Assembly: GCA_910584825.1 (NCBI GenBank) | Contig: CAJUCI010000022.1 | Coordinates: 1 to 42,588, forward strand | Length of the DNA: 42,588 bases | Direction: 5' to 3' | Source of the DNA: an uncultured Duncaniella sp. | GTDB taxonomy: Bacteria > Bacteroidota > Bacteroidia > Bacteroidales > Muribaculaceae | Shown: positions 31,266 through 40,230 of the stretch, in pieces | Position numbering within the stretch: the stretch's first letter is position 1 | Layout of the letters: each line of letters opens with the position of its first letter | Made by a program: the position numbers and the translations under genes | The notes under the pieces: generated by a model | Told to the model about the DNA's origin: nothing | Database searches by the model: none | What the model saw: the letters and a program-made list of their open reading frames with translations, nothing else

Positions 31266-31667
31266 TTATAGGTAGTCGGCGAAGGCGCGGGCGAGGATGT
31301 CGCCGCGCGAAAGGCGTCCGTTTTCGAGACACACCACTGTGACTACGGCCTTGACCACAGGCTCATGGGTCTCGGCATGGTAGATGTCCTGCTCGAAGAT
31401 GAAGCGTGCGCCTTTGCGTTTCATACGCAGACATGATAGCATGGTGTCGCCCATAGTGAGTGACGTGAGGTATTCAATCTCGATTTTTCTCACCACGGGG
31501 TCGAGCCCCTGTTCCTGCATGGCGCGGAACGATGTGCCGGCCTGCTCGCAGAAGTCGTGGCGGGTGATTTCGAGATAGTGGAGATAGTTGGCGTTGTTGA
31601 CTATGCCCTGCGAGTCGGTCTCATAGTCGCGCACGCGTATGGGTAATGAGAACTGATAATTATGCAT
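31266..31667 (-). CDS. Acyl-CoA thioesterase, 4HBT hotdog fold
   Basis: This 133-residue protein is a single hotdog domain that hydrolyses acyl-CoA thioesters. The N-terminal RVRDYETDSQGIVNNANYLHYLEITRHDF has the family pattern with a likely catalytic Asp18. I chose ATG at 31667 (MHNYQFSLPIRVRDYE) because a longer frame adds 14 residues from inside the acyl-CoA synthetase end. Its start overlaps the synthetase stop by 8 bp (ATGCATAA), so translation is probably coupled, and both act on acyl-CoA. Confidence 0.88.
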   Translation of the reverse strand: MHNYQFSLPIRVRDYETDSQGIVNNANYLHYLEITRHDFCEQAGTSFRAMQEQGLDPVVRKIEIEYLTSLTMGDTMLSCLRMKRKGARFIFEQDIYHAETHEPVVKAVVTVVCLENGRLSRGDILARAFADYL

Positions 31668-33330
31668 TGTAGAGATAACGCTTGATGGAGCGTTTGGGGG
31701 TCTTCTCAAACTCGTTGGCTATGAGCTGAATCTTGTCTACGCGCTCATAGGGGGCAACGACGGTGTTGAGGTCTTTGCGCACCTGCTCCATTATGTCGGG
31801 AAGTTTTTCGTGGGTGATGTGGTCGCGGTCCATAGCCTCGTAGTCGGGGTAGACGAGGGCCACGAGATGCTTGCCGCGCTCCACTACGAGGCTCTCAGCC
31901 ACATAGGGCATGTTGTTGAGCTTGGCCTCGATTTCCTCGGGATAGATATTCTGGCCGTTGGCACTCAGTATCATTGTCTTGTAGCGGCCGCGGATGAAGA
32001 TGGTGCCGTCGTGCGAGATGGTGCCCATGTCGCCGGTGTGCAGCCACCCTTCGGCATCGATGACTGCCTCGGTGGCCTCGGGGTTCTTATAGTAGCCCTG
32101 CATGACGTTCTCGCCGCGCACGCATATCTCGCCGGGGATTTTTTCGGGGTCGGCACTGTCGGCTATGCGCGACTCCATGATGCCGGGGAGTGTGCGGCCC
32201 GACGAGCCGGGGATGAATTTGCGCCAGGGGGTGTAGCTGATGAGGGGGCCGCACTCGGTCATGCCGTAGCCTACGGTGTATGGAAATCCTATGCGGTGCA
32301 GGAAGGTCTCTACCTCGTGGTTGAGCGGCGCGCCGCCCACGATGACCTGCTCGAACTCTCCGCCGAAGGCTTCGACGAGCTGGCTGCGTATCTTGCGGTA
32401 GATGACCTTGTTGACGCCGGGCAGACGCAGGAGGTTGCGCACGGTGCCCTTCTCGAGGATGGGGCGCAGCTTGTTGCGGTAGATTTTCTCGAGTATTAGA
32501 GGCACGCATATGATGAGGTTGGGGCGCACTTCGGCAAACGCCTTGAGGAGGAGTTTGGGGGTGGGGAGCTTGCCGAGCAGGGTGATGTGCGAGCCTGCGC
32601 CGAGGGGTACGAGCATGTCGAACGCGCATCCGTAGGCGTGGGCCAGCGGGAGAAACGACAGGTTGCGCGAGCCGCGGTAGTGGAGCTTGGACTCCAGGCC
32701 GAAGCGCACGTTGCCCCCGAGGTTGCGGAGCGTGAGCATCACACCCTTGGAGAACCCGGTGGTGCCTGATGTGTAGTTGATTTCGGCAAGGGTATTCTCG
32801 TCGATGACGGGATAGTCGACATCGGCGGTGGTGAACCCGTGAGGATAGACCTTGCGCATGCGCTCGGGCAGTTTCTGCAGGAATTTCTCGGCGGCATGGT
32901 TGTTGGCCGGATGCTCGGCCAGCACCTTGCGGCTGTCGAGCGAAAAGACGGCCTTGACGGCGGGAATCTTCTCAAACTCCATATTGTCGAAAATCGACTC
33001 GTTGGTGAACAGCATCACGCTCTCGGAGTGGTTGATGATGTGCATGGCGTCCTGGACGTTGAAGTCCTGGAGCACGGGCACAATCACGGCACCGTAGGTG
33101 AGGGTGGCCATATAGATTTCGACCCACGAGATGGAGTTGCGCCCCATGAGTGCAATCTTGTCGCCGGGCTTCACGCCACAGTGCTTGAATATCATGTGTG
33201 TCGCTGCGATGCGGCGGGCGAGGTCGGCATAGGTCATGGTCGCGCCTGAGCCGAACTCGGTGAGAGCCGGAAGCTCCCAGTTCTGCCGGAAGCTGGATGC
33301 GTATATCTGGAGGAGATTTTCGGTGTGCAT
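31660..33330 (-). CDS. Long-chain acyl-CoA synthetase (AMP-binding)
   Basis: This 556-residue enzyme activates fatty acids to acyl-CoA through an acyl-AMP intermediate. The AMP-binding signature YTSGTTGFSKG is at 186-196. Later motifs are VIVGGAPLNHEVETFL, the adenine-binding GYGMTECGPLIS, GWLHTGDMG and the hinge-region GRYKTMILSANGQNIYPEEIE. The C-terminal TPKRSIKRYLY segment carries the usual catalytic-lysine region. It is followed, with an 8-bp overlap, by a thioesterase gene. The upstream gap is only 90 bp and is filled by the terminator of the TPR gene, and I see no clear promoter. Confidence 0.92.
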   Translation of the reverse strand: MHTENLLQIYASSFRQNWELPALTEFGSGATMTYADLARRIAATHMIFKHCGVKPGDKIALMGRNSISWVEIYMATLTYGAVIVPVLQDFNVQDAMHIINHSESVMLFTNESIFDNMEFEKIPAVKAVFSLDSRKVLAEHPANNHAAEKFLQKLPERMRKVYPHGFTTADVDYPVIDENTLAEINYTSGTTGFSKGVMLTLRNLGGNVRFGLESKLHYRGSRNLSFLPLAHAYGCAFDMLVPLGAGSHITLLGKLPTPKLLLKAFAEVRPNLIICVPLILEKIYRNKLRPILEKGTVRNLLRLPGVNKVIYRKIRSQLVEAFGGEFEQVIVGGAPLNHEVETFLHRIGFPYTVGYGMTECGPLISYTPWRKFIPGSSGRTLPGIMESRIADSADPEKIPGEICVRGENVMQGYYKNPEATEAVIDAEGWLHTGDMGTISHDGTIFIRGRYKTMILSANGQNIYPEEIEAKLNNMPYVAESLVVERGKHLVALVYPDYEAMDRDHITHEKLPDIMEQVRKDLNTVVAPYERVDKIQLIANEFEKTPKRSIKRYLYNA

Positions 33331-33344
33331 AGATACTGTCCTTG

Positions 33345-33383
33345 AAAAAAAGTGCAGGGACCGGGCTTCGGCCCGGCCCCTGC
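33345..33383 (-). terminator. Strong intrinsic terminator of the TPR gene
   Basis: On the minus strand GCAGGGGCCGGGC-CGAA-GCCCGGTCCCTGC forms a 13-bp stem with one G-U pair (33383-33371 with 33366-33354). It is followed by AC and seven T. Confidence 0.93.
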
Positions 33384-33420
33384 GGAAGTTTCCTTTTATA
33401 GAGAGTAAGAGAAACGGATA

Positions 33421-35055
33421 TTACTTTTCGAGTTTCTTGATGACCTCCTTGAGACCTTCGTTCTCGGGGTCAAGCTCGAGAGCCTTGCCGAAGTAGAGCT
33501 TGGCGTTCTCGTTGTCGTCCTGACCCATGTAGTACGAGCCCATGCGGAGGTAGGCGTTCTTGTAAGCGTCGGGATACTTGGTGAGGTTGGCGGGGTCCTC
33601 GTCATAGGCGGCGAGCATGGCCTTGTAGGTCTCCACGAGCTCGGGAGTGGTGTCGGCACCGTCGCGAATCATGAGGAGTGTGGCCTTGTTGCGGTAGAGG
33701 GGGCCCTTGTTGGCAGCCTCTTCGAGAGCCATGTCAATGTACTTGATGCCGTTGCTTGCGGCCTCGGCACGCTCGGGCGAGCCTTCGGGGAGGGTGAGGC
33801 CGAGGTTCTTGTAACGGTTGGAGAGGATGAAGTAGTCGTTGAGGGTGGCGTCACCGGCATCGACAAACTTCTGCATGTATTCTACCGACTTGGCGTCGTT
33901 CTCCATCTTGTTGTACATCTCTGAGATGTCGGCGAGGATGGCCTTGTTCTTCTCGGGGTTGAGGTTGTAGCCTGCGAGATAAGCCTCTACGGCCTCGTCG
34001 GGACGGTTGAGATGACCGAGCACCTGACCGCGAGTGGTATAGTCGTTGGATGTGAACTTGGCATCCTTGTGGGCGAAGAGCTTCACGGCTGCCTCCTCGG
34101 CACCGGCCCAGTCCTCAAGAGCGGCCTTGTTGAGCATGACCATACGCTGCATGTACTGGTTGTCGGGGTCCTTGGCGAGCACCTGCTCGGCTACCTGGAG
34201 CGACTCGGGATACTTCTTGCCGAAGAAGAGGAGGCCTGAGTAACGCTGCTCGTCGCCCTGGAAGTGGTTGGGGTTCTTCATGTACTTGCCATACTGCTCG
34301 GCGGCACGGGTGAGCTGGCCGTTGTCATAATACTTCTCAGCAAGCTCGCTCTGGGCGAGGGCCGAGGTGGGGAGCTTCTCGTTAAGCTCGACGAGCTTGC
34401 CGATGGCGAAGTCAGAGTTGACCTTGTTGTAGAGGTTGGAGTACTTCACGTAAGCCTCGGGGTTTACGCTGCCGGTCTCCTCCTCATAGATGATGGCCTG
34501 CTCGTAGTAGCCTGCGGCAGTACCCTTGTCCTGATTCTTGGCGAGGTCGCCCTGGAGTACGTAAATCTGGGGCTCCTTGTTCTTTGACATCTTGAGGCCC
34601 TGGGCGATATACTTGTCGATTTCCTTGGCATAGGCCACGGGGTCGACGTTGGCATAGGCGCGAGCCACGGCTGCCACGAGGGCGGCATCCTTCTTGTTGG
34701 TGTTGAGGGCGGCCTTGAACTGCTTCTCGGCCTCTGACTTGTTACCGCTCTTGAGGGCGATTTCGCCGAGACCTATATAGTTGTAGCCGTTGGCGGGGTT
34801 GGCTGCGATGCCGTTGTTGAAATTAGCCTGAGCGGCCTGGGTATTGCCGTCGCGCATGTCGAGTTCGCCGAGATAGAAATATGACACGGCTTTGTCGGTC
34901 GATGCGTCATTGAGGGTCTTCTGGAGGATGGTTTTTGCCTTCTCAAAACGGTCGGCGTTGTAGTAGTCGACACCGTCCTGGTAGCCGCCTTGTGCGAGCG
35001 CGGTGAGCGCGAGACCTCCCATGCAGAGGGAGAACAATGTGCGTAACTTCATCAC
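33421..35055 (-). CDS. Periplasmic tetratricopeptide-repeat protein
   Basis: This 544-residue protein has a signal peptide (MMKLRTLFSLCMGGLALTALAQ, likely cut after ALA). TPR-type helical hairpins run over most of its length, for example YYNADRFEKAKTILQKTL, YLGELDMRDGNTQAAQANFNNGI, YIGLGEIALKSGNKSEAEKQFKAAL, and near the C-terminus YYMGQDDNENAKLYFGKALELDPENEGLKEVI. TPRs bind proteins, so a scaffolding role is likely. It follows the PstS-like lipoprotein gene by 141 bp, an arrangement I recall from other Bacteroidales near TonB/ExbBD genes. Two adjacent ATGs could start it. Confidence 0.88.
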   Translation of the reverse strand: MMKLRTLFSLCMGGLALTALAQGGYQDGVDYYNADRFEKAKTILQKTLNDASTDKAVSYFYLGELDMRDGNTQAAQANFNNGIAANPANGYNYIGLGEIALKSGNKSEAEKQFKAALNTNKKDAALVAAVARAYANVDPVAYAKEIDKYIAQGLKMSKNKEPQIYVLQGDLAKNQDKGTAAGYYEQAIIYEEETGSVNPEAYVKYSNLYNKVNSDFAIGKLVELNEKLPTSALAQSELAEKYYDNGQLTRAAEQYGKYMKNPNHFQGDEQRYSGLLFFGKKYPESLQVAEQVLAKDPDNQYMQRMVMLNKAALEDWAGAEEAAVKLFAHKDAKFTSNDYTTRGQVLGHLNRPDEAVEAYLAGYNLNPEKNKAILADISEMYNKMENDAKSVEYMQKFVDAGDATLNDYFILSNRYKNLGLTLPEGSPERAEAASNGIKYIDMALEEAANKGPLYRNKATLLMIRDGADTTPELVETYKAMLAAYDEDPANLTKYPDAYKNAYLRMGSYYMGQDDNENAKLYFGKALELDPENEGLKEVIKKLEK

Positions 35056-35196
35056 TATTGGTTTACTATTTTATTGTTTTTGTTGGTTATTGATTGCTTT
35101 TTGTCATTAATAGATTTAACGCGTAGTGCCGGAGTTTATTGCCCGGAGTCTGCTATTATATATAATTAATGTGTATACGGGGGATGGGTGACGACG

Positions 35197-36177
35197 TCAT
35201 TCGACCTCTACCATGCGCGGGCGCACGGTGGCGGGAAGTATGCCGGTCATCTGGATTATCTTCTGGCCCTGGAAGCCGGTCACGAAGCTGTAGAAGCGGT
35301 GGCTCACGGTGCCGCCGGGCGATGTGCTGACCATGTAGACCGAGCGGTAGAGCGGGTAGGAGCCGTCAAAGATGTATGCCTGATAGGGCTTGTAGGCGGT
35401 CACCTCGTTGTTGCCGCGTATCTTCAGCACCTTGACCTCGCTGTTGAACTCGAGGGCGGTGGTGTCGCTCTTCTCCACGGCCTGGGCAAGCTCCTCGACC
35501 GATTTCTGACGGCCCGAGAGGTCGCTCGATATCCAGCTCACTCCGATGATGCCGATGGCGTTGCGGTTGGCGGCAACGGCCTTGAACACGTCGGGGTTGG
35601 ACTTGACGGCCGACACGTGTGCGCCGAAGGGGCGTCCGTTCATCACGGAGTCGCGCATGTACTTGACCGTCGACGAGCCTTGGTGGTCAAAGATTACGTC
35701 GATTTCGCCCAGCTTGCAAGGCTCCACCTGGTCCCAGCGGGTCACGTCGCCCGAGAGTATCTCGGCGATGTCCTTCTTGGAGAGTATCTCCACGGGGTTG
35801 GCGGGATTGACTATGAGGGCGAGGGCGTCGACGGCTATCTTCTGCTGGTGGACAATCTTCTTGTTGGAGCGCAGATAGTTGACCTCCTTGTCGGTGAGCG
35901 GGCGGGTTATCACGGCCCCCTTCACCGAGCCCATAGCCATGATTGAGTCGATGGCCTGATTCTCGGGCAGGTAGTAGGCGAGCACATCCTCCTTGGGGTA
36001 GATGTATTCGTAGACGTTGATTTCCTGCTCCATGATGTACTCAAACGACTCGTCGCAGGCTATCTTGGCCAGCGTCGGCTGTTTGGCCTCCTTCTTGCCG
36101 CCGCAGCCGGTGAGGGCCAGGGCCGCAAACATGGCTGAGGCGAGGGTCAGTGATATGTGTCGTAGCGGGGTGCGCAT
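35197..36177 (-). CDS. PstS-like phosphate-binding lipoprotein
   Basis: This 326-residue protein has a lipobox ending at C25 (LALTGC) and a periplasmic-binding fold of the PBP-like type used by PstS. Phosphate-site-like segments are ACDESFEYIMEQ, the MGSVKGAVITRPLTDKE region and DHQGSSTVKYMRDSV. No PstC, PstA or PstB genes are near. It lies 7 bp after a small membrane protein gene and 141 bp before a TPR gene. This suggests a sensing or envelope role rather than an ABC transporter; that is inference. Confidence 0.85.
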   Translation of the reverse strand: MRTPLRHISLTLASAMFAALALTGCGGKKEAKQPTLAKIACDESFEYIMEQEINVYEYIYPKEDVLAYYLPENQAIDSIMAMGSVKGAVITRPLTDKEVNYLRSNKKIVHQQKIAVDALALIVNPANPVEILSKKDIAEILSGDVTRWDQVEPCKLGEIDVIFDHQGSSTVKYMRDSVMNGRPFGAHVSAVKSNPDVFKAVAANRNAIGIIGVSWISSDLSGRQKSVEELAQAVEKSDTTALEFNSEVKVLKIRGNNEVTAYKPYQAYIFDGSYPLYRSVYMVSTSPGGTVSHRFYSFVTGFQGQKIIQMTGILPATVRPRMVEVE

Positions 36178-36184
36178 GGGTTAA

Positions 36185-36463
36185 TCAGTGTTTGAATGAG
36201 GTGGGGTCGGGGGTCTCGTCGTCATCGTCGGGCTCGTTGCCGTAGCCGCGGTCGATGCCGGCAAACTGGCGGTAGCCGCGCCACAGGCCGTAGGCAACGA
36301 ACAGTGTGCCGCCTACCCATCTTACCCACGTCCAGGTGGGGAAAAGGATATCGAAGTATCCGCAGAAAAAGAGTATGCCAACGGCGAGATAGATGACAAT
36401 CATGATGATGCCAAAGATGTTTCGCATGGCTTTGGGGGTCCCGGTGTTGCGTCGTGCACTCAT
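36185..36463 (-). CDS. Small membrane protein with acidic tail
   Basis: This 92-residue protein has two membrane helices, about 15-36 (IFGIIMIVIYLAVGILFFCGYF) and 46-61 (WVRWVGGTLFVAYGLW). A Tyr/Arg segment GYRQFAGIDRGYG and an acidic tail (EPDDDDETPDP) follow. I recall similar proteins before PstS-like genes in other Bacteroidales; the function is unknown. It is 7 bp upstream of the PstS-like gene and probably its co-transcribed partner. The upstream region to rarA is 267 bp with no clear minus-strand TAnnTTTG. Confidence 0.82.
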   Translation of the reverse strand: MSARRNTGTPKAMRNIFGIIMIVIYLAVGILFFCGYFDILFPTWTWVRWVGGTLFVAYGLWRGYRQFAGIDRGYGNEPDDDDETPDPTSFKH

Positions 36464-36694
36464 TGCTATAATAGTTTAAAACGTTACGTATATTCCACGG
36501 GGGTGCATTGCTGCAGAGCTCCCCGAGTAATAGACTAACAACGAGGGCAAGCGGAAAGTTTGGATGTGGCCACGGCTTTTTGCCTCCATTGTTTCTTTGC
36601 GGTAAAATTAATGAAAAAATCTTAACGCGTGAAAGTTTTGCGGGCATATTAATTTCATTTAACACTAAGGTGGGGGCTTTTTCGGGGTGACAAT

Positions 36695-36726
36695 TTTGAG
36701 TTAGTTGGAGTTTTCAGCTAACTTTG
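36695..36726 (+). promoter_or_regulatory. Promoter of rarA, placing transcription start at the ATG
   Basis: TTTG (36695-36698), 20 bp, then TAACTTTG (36719-36726) fits the Bacteroidetes consensus. The start codon is at 36731, only 4 bp after the -7 element, so the transcript would begin at or next to the ATG. Confidence 0.8.
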
Positions 36727-36730
36727 TGGT

Positions 36731-38008
36731 ATGACTACAGCACCATTGGCCGAGCGTATGCGTCCGCGCTCGCTTGGCGACTACATAGGCCAGACCCATC
36801 TCGTAGGGCCGGGCGGCGTGATGCGCGGCATGATAGAGTCGGGCAGGGTGGCGTCGTTTATCCTTTGGGGCCCTCCCGGGGTGGGCAAGACCACGCTTGC
36901 GAGGATTATAGCCAATACGGTCAATGTGCCGTTTTACACGCTCTCGGCCGTCAATTCGGGCGTTAAGGATGTGCGCGATGTGCTCGAGAAGTGTGCCCGC
37001 GACTCGGGGAGCATGTTCACGCAGGGCCGTCCGATACTCTTCATTGACGAAATCCACCGCTTCAGCAAAAATCAGCAGGACTCGCTGCTCGGGGCCGTGG
37101 AGCAGGGCACGGTGACGCTTATCGGTGCCACGACGGAGAACCCCTCGTTTGAGGTGATACGCCCGTTGCTCTCCCGTGCGCAGGTCTATACGCTCAAGCC
37201 CCTCGAGCGTGACGAGCTGCAGACGCTGCTCGACAGCGCGATAGCCCGTGATGCCGTGCTGCAGAGCCACGGGGTGGAGGTGCGCGAGACCACCGCGCTC
37301 TTCCGCTTTGCCGGGGGCGACGCGCGCAAGCTGCTCAATATCCTTGACCTGCTCGAGCAGTCCACGCCGCCGGGCGAGGTGATGGTGATTGACGATGCCG
37401 TGGTGACGGGCCGTCTGCAGGAGAACCCCGCCGTCTATGACAAGGGGGGCGAGATGCACTATGACATCATCTCGGCCTTCATCAAGAGCATACGCGGCAG
37501 CGACCCCGATGCGGCGGTCTACTGGCTGGCCCGCATGATAGCCGGCGGCGAGGAGCCTGAGTTCATAGCCCGCCGTCTGCTCATCCTTGCCTCGGAGGAC
37601 ATCGGCCTTGCCAACCCCAACGCTTTGCTGCTGGCCAACGCCACGTTTGACGCCGTGCACAAGATTGGTTGGCCCGAGGGGCGGATACCGCTCGCGCAGT
37701 GTGCCGTGTATCTCGCCACGTCGCCCAAGAGCAATTCGGCCTATATGGCTGTCAACCGCGCGCTCAAGCTCGTCGACGAGACCGGCGACCTGCCCGTGCC
37801 CCTGCATCTGCGCAACGCCCCGACCTCGCTGATGAAGGATATGGGCTATGGGCGCGACTATAAGTATGCCCATGATTACCCCGGCAACTTCGTCATCCAG
37901 CAGTTCATGCCCGACGAACTTGGCCACCGCGAGCTGTGGACTCCCTGCGACAATCCTGCCGAGATGCGCGCCGCCGCTCTTCAGAACCAACGTTGGGCGA
38001 AAAAGTAG
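36731..38008 (+). CDS. rarA: Replication-associated recombination protein A (RarA/MgsA)
   Basis: RarA is an AAA+ ATPase that acts at stalled replication forks. The 425-residue protein has Walker A GPPGVGKTT (47-55), Walker B LFIDEIHRF (103-111), sensor 1 GATTENPSF and the arginine-finger region LLSRAQVY. The C-terminal domain includes MHYDIISAFIKSIRGSDPDAA and LLILASEDIGLANPNAL, typical of the MgsA tetramerisation part. Its promoter overlaps the start, suggesting a leaderless mRNA. Transcribed divergently from the PstS-like cluster. Confidence 0.95.
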   Translation: MTTAPLAERMRPRSLGDYIGQTHLVGPGGVMRGMIESGRVASFILWGPPGVGKTTLARIIANTVNVPFYTLSAVNSGVKDVRDVLEKCARDSGSMFTQGRPILFIDEIHRFSKNQQDSLLGAVEQGTVTLIGATTENPSFEVIRPLLSRAQVYTLKPLERDELQTLLDSAIARDAVLQSHGVEVRETTALFRFAGGDARKLLNILDLLEQSTPPGEVMVIDDAVVTGRLQENPAVYDKGGEMHYDIISAFIKSIRGSDPDAAVYWLARMIAGGEEPEFIARRLLILASEDIGLANPNALLLANATFDAVHKIGWPEGRIPLAQCAVYLATSPKSNSAYMAVNRALKLVDETGDLPVPLHLRNAPTSLMKDMGYGRDYKYAHDYPGNFVIQQFMPDELGHRELWTPCDNPAEMRAAALQNQRWAKK

Positions 38009-38067
38009 GCCACATAGCTACTATTAACTAACTTTAACTAATAGGGGGGTAAATGTGAAATTTTATT

Positions 38068-38075
38068 TACCTTTG
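38068..38075 (+). promoter_or_regulatory. -7 element (TACCTTTG) before the beta-barrel protein gene
   Basis: TACCTTTG fits TAnnTTTG, but the -33 position has a G run (GGGGGG at 38044-38049) rather than TTTG. The leader would be about 28 nt. Confidence 0.5.
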
Positions 38076-38108
38076 TTCAACCAAATAACAAATTTAAGTT
38101 AATATGCT

Positions 38109-38930
38109 ATGTTGAAGAAATTATTTTTTGTTGCGCTTTTGATGGCTGCTATTGTGCCGGTGAAAGCCCATGTGCTTGGAGATGCGTTAACGTTGCCTGA
38201 GTTCAATGACGGAAAGACTCATTGGATTGTTCGTGCCGGTTTGGGTATCAATGGTGTCGTTGGTCCAAATAAGGAGACTACTAATATGCAATGGGAGGAC
38301 GGAAAATGGTCTGGAGCATTCAAGGCTGTTTCGGGTTATGATTTCGGGTTTGGATTTAACAAGTCATTCGGGCATAATCCTCTTTATTGGGGTATGGAGC
38401 TTTCGTTGGGAATGAGAGGCTACAAAACCAATGCTACAAAAAGTAGCAGCACAGGTGCTATTCATACAAGTCATGGAACTGCAGGGGCAAGTAGTAACTC
38501 TGTGTCCGAGATGTCGCTTGTGTGCTATAATGCTCAGCTTACACCGTTGTCGATTGGATATAAATACAGTTTTCTCGAAAGAATGGCTGTTGATTTGCAT
38601 GTTGGGGCTTTTGTGTCATATGATTTTGCCGGTAATATGAAGACCAATTACACCCATGATGTGCATTATTTTGCCGGAAATAATAAGCATGAGGAGAATG
38701 ACTCAAAAGTTAAAATCTCAGATATCGAAGGGCTTAATAAACATGATATTGGCATGAATCTTGGTGTAGGCTATTGGTATGGCCATTTTAATATAGATAT
38801 TACTTGGCAACGAGGATTTGTGCCGGTTTATAGTACGGGTGATGAAGATGTTAAGATAGGGAAGAATACGGTTAAACGAGGCAATTTGTACAGTAATAGT
38901 TTCCAAATAACACTCGGCTACACGTTTTAA
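38109..38930 (+). CDS. Outer-membrane beta-barrel protein (porin-like family)
   Basis: This 273-residue protein has a signal peptide (MLKKLFFVALLMAAIVPVKA). Alternating hydrophobic strands follow, such as HWIVRAGLGINGVVG, YDFGFGFNKSFG, YWGMELSLGMRGYKT, AVDLHVGAFVSYDFAG, DIGMNLGVGYWYGHFNIDITWQRGF, and a final SNSFQITLGYTF that ends in Phe as Bam-inserted barrels do. A Ser/Thr-rich loop (TKSSSTGAIHTSHGTAGASSNS) interrupts it. Base composition and codon use are much more AT-rich than in rarA and serC on either side, suggesting recent acquisition. Function unknown. Confidence 0.82.
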   Translation: MLKKLFFVALLMAAIVPVKAHVLGDALTLPEFNDGKTHWIVRAGLGINGVVGPNKETTNMQWEDGKWSGAFKAVSGYDFGFGFNKSFGHNPLYWGMELSLGMRGYKTNATKSSSTGAIHTSHGTAGASSNSVSEMSLVCYNAQLTPLSIGYKYSFLERMAVDLHVGAFVSYDFAGNMKTNYTHDVHYFAGNNKHEENDSKVKISDIEGLNKHDIGMNLGVGYWYGHFNIDITWQRGFVPVYSTGDEDVKIGKNTVKRGNLYSNSFQITLGYTF

Positions 38931-38952
38931 TCTCGACCTTCGTTGAATAGAG

Positions 38953-38997
38953 ATATGGCATTTTGACTATTTGTAAAGTTTAAATGCCATATTTTTT
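38953..38997 (+). terminator. Terminator of the beta-barrel protein gene
   Basis: ATATGGCATTT (38953-38963) pairs perfectly with AAATGCCATAT (38982-38992), followed by six T. Confidence 0.9.
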
Positions 38998-39080
38998 ATG
39001 TTTAAAAGCGTAGAAGGATACGAGTCAATGAGAATTAAAGAAATTTTTCAGTATTTCATGGTTTTTCCAAATTCTTTGTT

Positions 39081-39088
39081 TAAATTTG
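39081..39088 (+). promoter_or_regulatory. -7 element (TAAATTTG) for serC-serA
   Basis: TAAATTTG matches TAnnTTTG exactly and lies 52 bp before the serC ATG. The -33 region (near 39057-39061, CATGG) is weak. Confidence 0.55.
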
Positions 39089-39140
39089 CAGTCCTCACCT
39101 CTGCAATCTGATAGTAAACCCTATACCCAACTTTTCCGAT

Positions 39141-40208
39141 ATGAAGAAACATAACTTCTACGCCGGGCCGTCAATCTTGAGTGAGTACACCATCAAGCAT
39201 ACGGCCGATGCAGTGAACAATTTTGCTGAAACGGGGCTTTCGCTCCTGGAAGTTTCTCACCGCTCCAAGGAGTTTGTGGCCGTCATGGACGAGGCACAGG
39301 CCCTCGTCAAGGAACTCCTCGATGTTCCCGAAGGCTATCATGTGCTCTATCTCGGCGGTGGCGCAAGTCTGCAGTTCTGCATGGCTCCGATGAACCTTCT
39401 GCGCACCAAGGCCGGCTATCTCGACACCGGCACATGGGCGTCGAACGCCATCAAGGAGGCTCGCCTGTTTGGCGAGGTTGAGGTGCTCGCATCGTCCAAG
39501 GAGGCCAACTACACCTTCTATCCCCGCGGCTATGAAGTTCCCGCCGACCTCGACTATCTCCACATCACCACCAATAATACTATCTACGGCACCGAGCTCC
39601 GCGAGGACCCCGACGTTCCCATGCCCCTCGTTGCCGACATGTCGAGCGACATCTTCTCGCGTCCCGTTGACGTGTCGAAGTATGACCTCATCTACGCCGG
39701 CGCGCAGAAGAACCTCGGCCCGGCCGGTGCCACCCTCGTGATTGTCAAGGAGGATGCCCTCGGCAAGGTTGACCGCGCCATCCCCACCATGCTCGACTAT
39801 CGCACCCATATCAAGAAGGGCTCGATGTTCAACACTCCCCCGGTGCTCCCCGTCTACGCCTCGCTCATGACACTCCGTTATTATAAGGAGATGGGTGGCG
39901 TCAAGGCTATGGAGAAGCTCGACCTCGAGAAGGCCGGTCTGCTCTACGACGCTATCGACAAGAGCAAGATGTTTGTCGGCACAGCCGCCGAGGATTCGCG
40001 CTCTATCATGAACGTGACCTTCGTGATGACCCCCGAGTACAAGGAGCTTGAGAAGGACTTCGTAGACTTCGCCACTGCCCGCGGCATCGTAGGCATCAAG
40101 GGCCACCGCTCGGTGGGCGGATTCCGCGCTTCGCTCTACAACGCCCTCCCCATCGAGAGCGTCAAGGTGCTCGTCGAGGCTATGAACGATTTTGAAAAAC
40201 AGCACTAA
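39141..40208 (+). CDS. serC: Phosphoserine aminotransferase
   Basis: SerC makes 3-phosphoserine from 3-phosphohydroxypyruvate, with PLP and glutamate. The 355-residue protein has the family start KHNFYAGPSILSE, SLLEVSHRSKEF, LYLGGGASLQFCMAPMNLL, the TNNTIYGTE segment, and the PLP lysine in YAGAQKNLGPAGATLVIV. It ends in KGHRSVGGFRASLYNALPIESVKVLVEAM. It is followed 22 bp later by serA, giving a two-gene serine pathway operon, with a -7 element upstream and terminators after serA. Confidence 0.97.
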   Translation: MKKHNFYAGPSILSEYTIKHTADAVNNFAETGLSLLEVSHRSKEFVAVMDEAQALVKELLDVPEGYHVLYLGGGASLQFCMAPMNLLRTKAGYLDTGTWASNAIKEARLFGEVEVLASSKEANYTFYPRGYEVPADLDYLHITTNNTIYGTELREDPDVPMPLVADMSSDIFSRPVDVSKYDLIYAGAQKNLGPAGATLVIVKEDALGKVDRAIPTMLDYRTHIKKGSMFNTPPVLPVYASLMTLRYYKEMGGVKAMEKLDLEKAGLLYDAIDKSKMFVGTAAEDSRSIMNVTFVMTPEYKELEKDFVDFATARGIVGIKGHRSVGGFRASLYNALPIESVKVLVEAMNDFEKQH

Positions 40209-40230
40209 TCCACGCAATAGAGTAGAGGAC

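Noticed and set aside
40192..40230. 13-residue N-terminal extension of SerA
   Set aside because: It overlaps the serC end. The family starts at MKVLIATEKP (40231).
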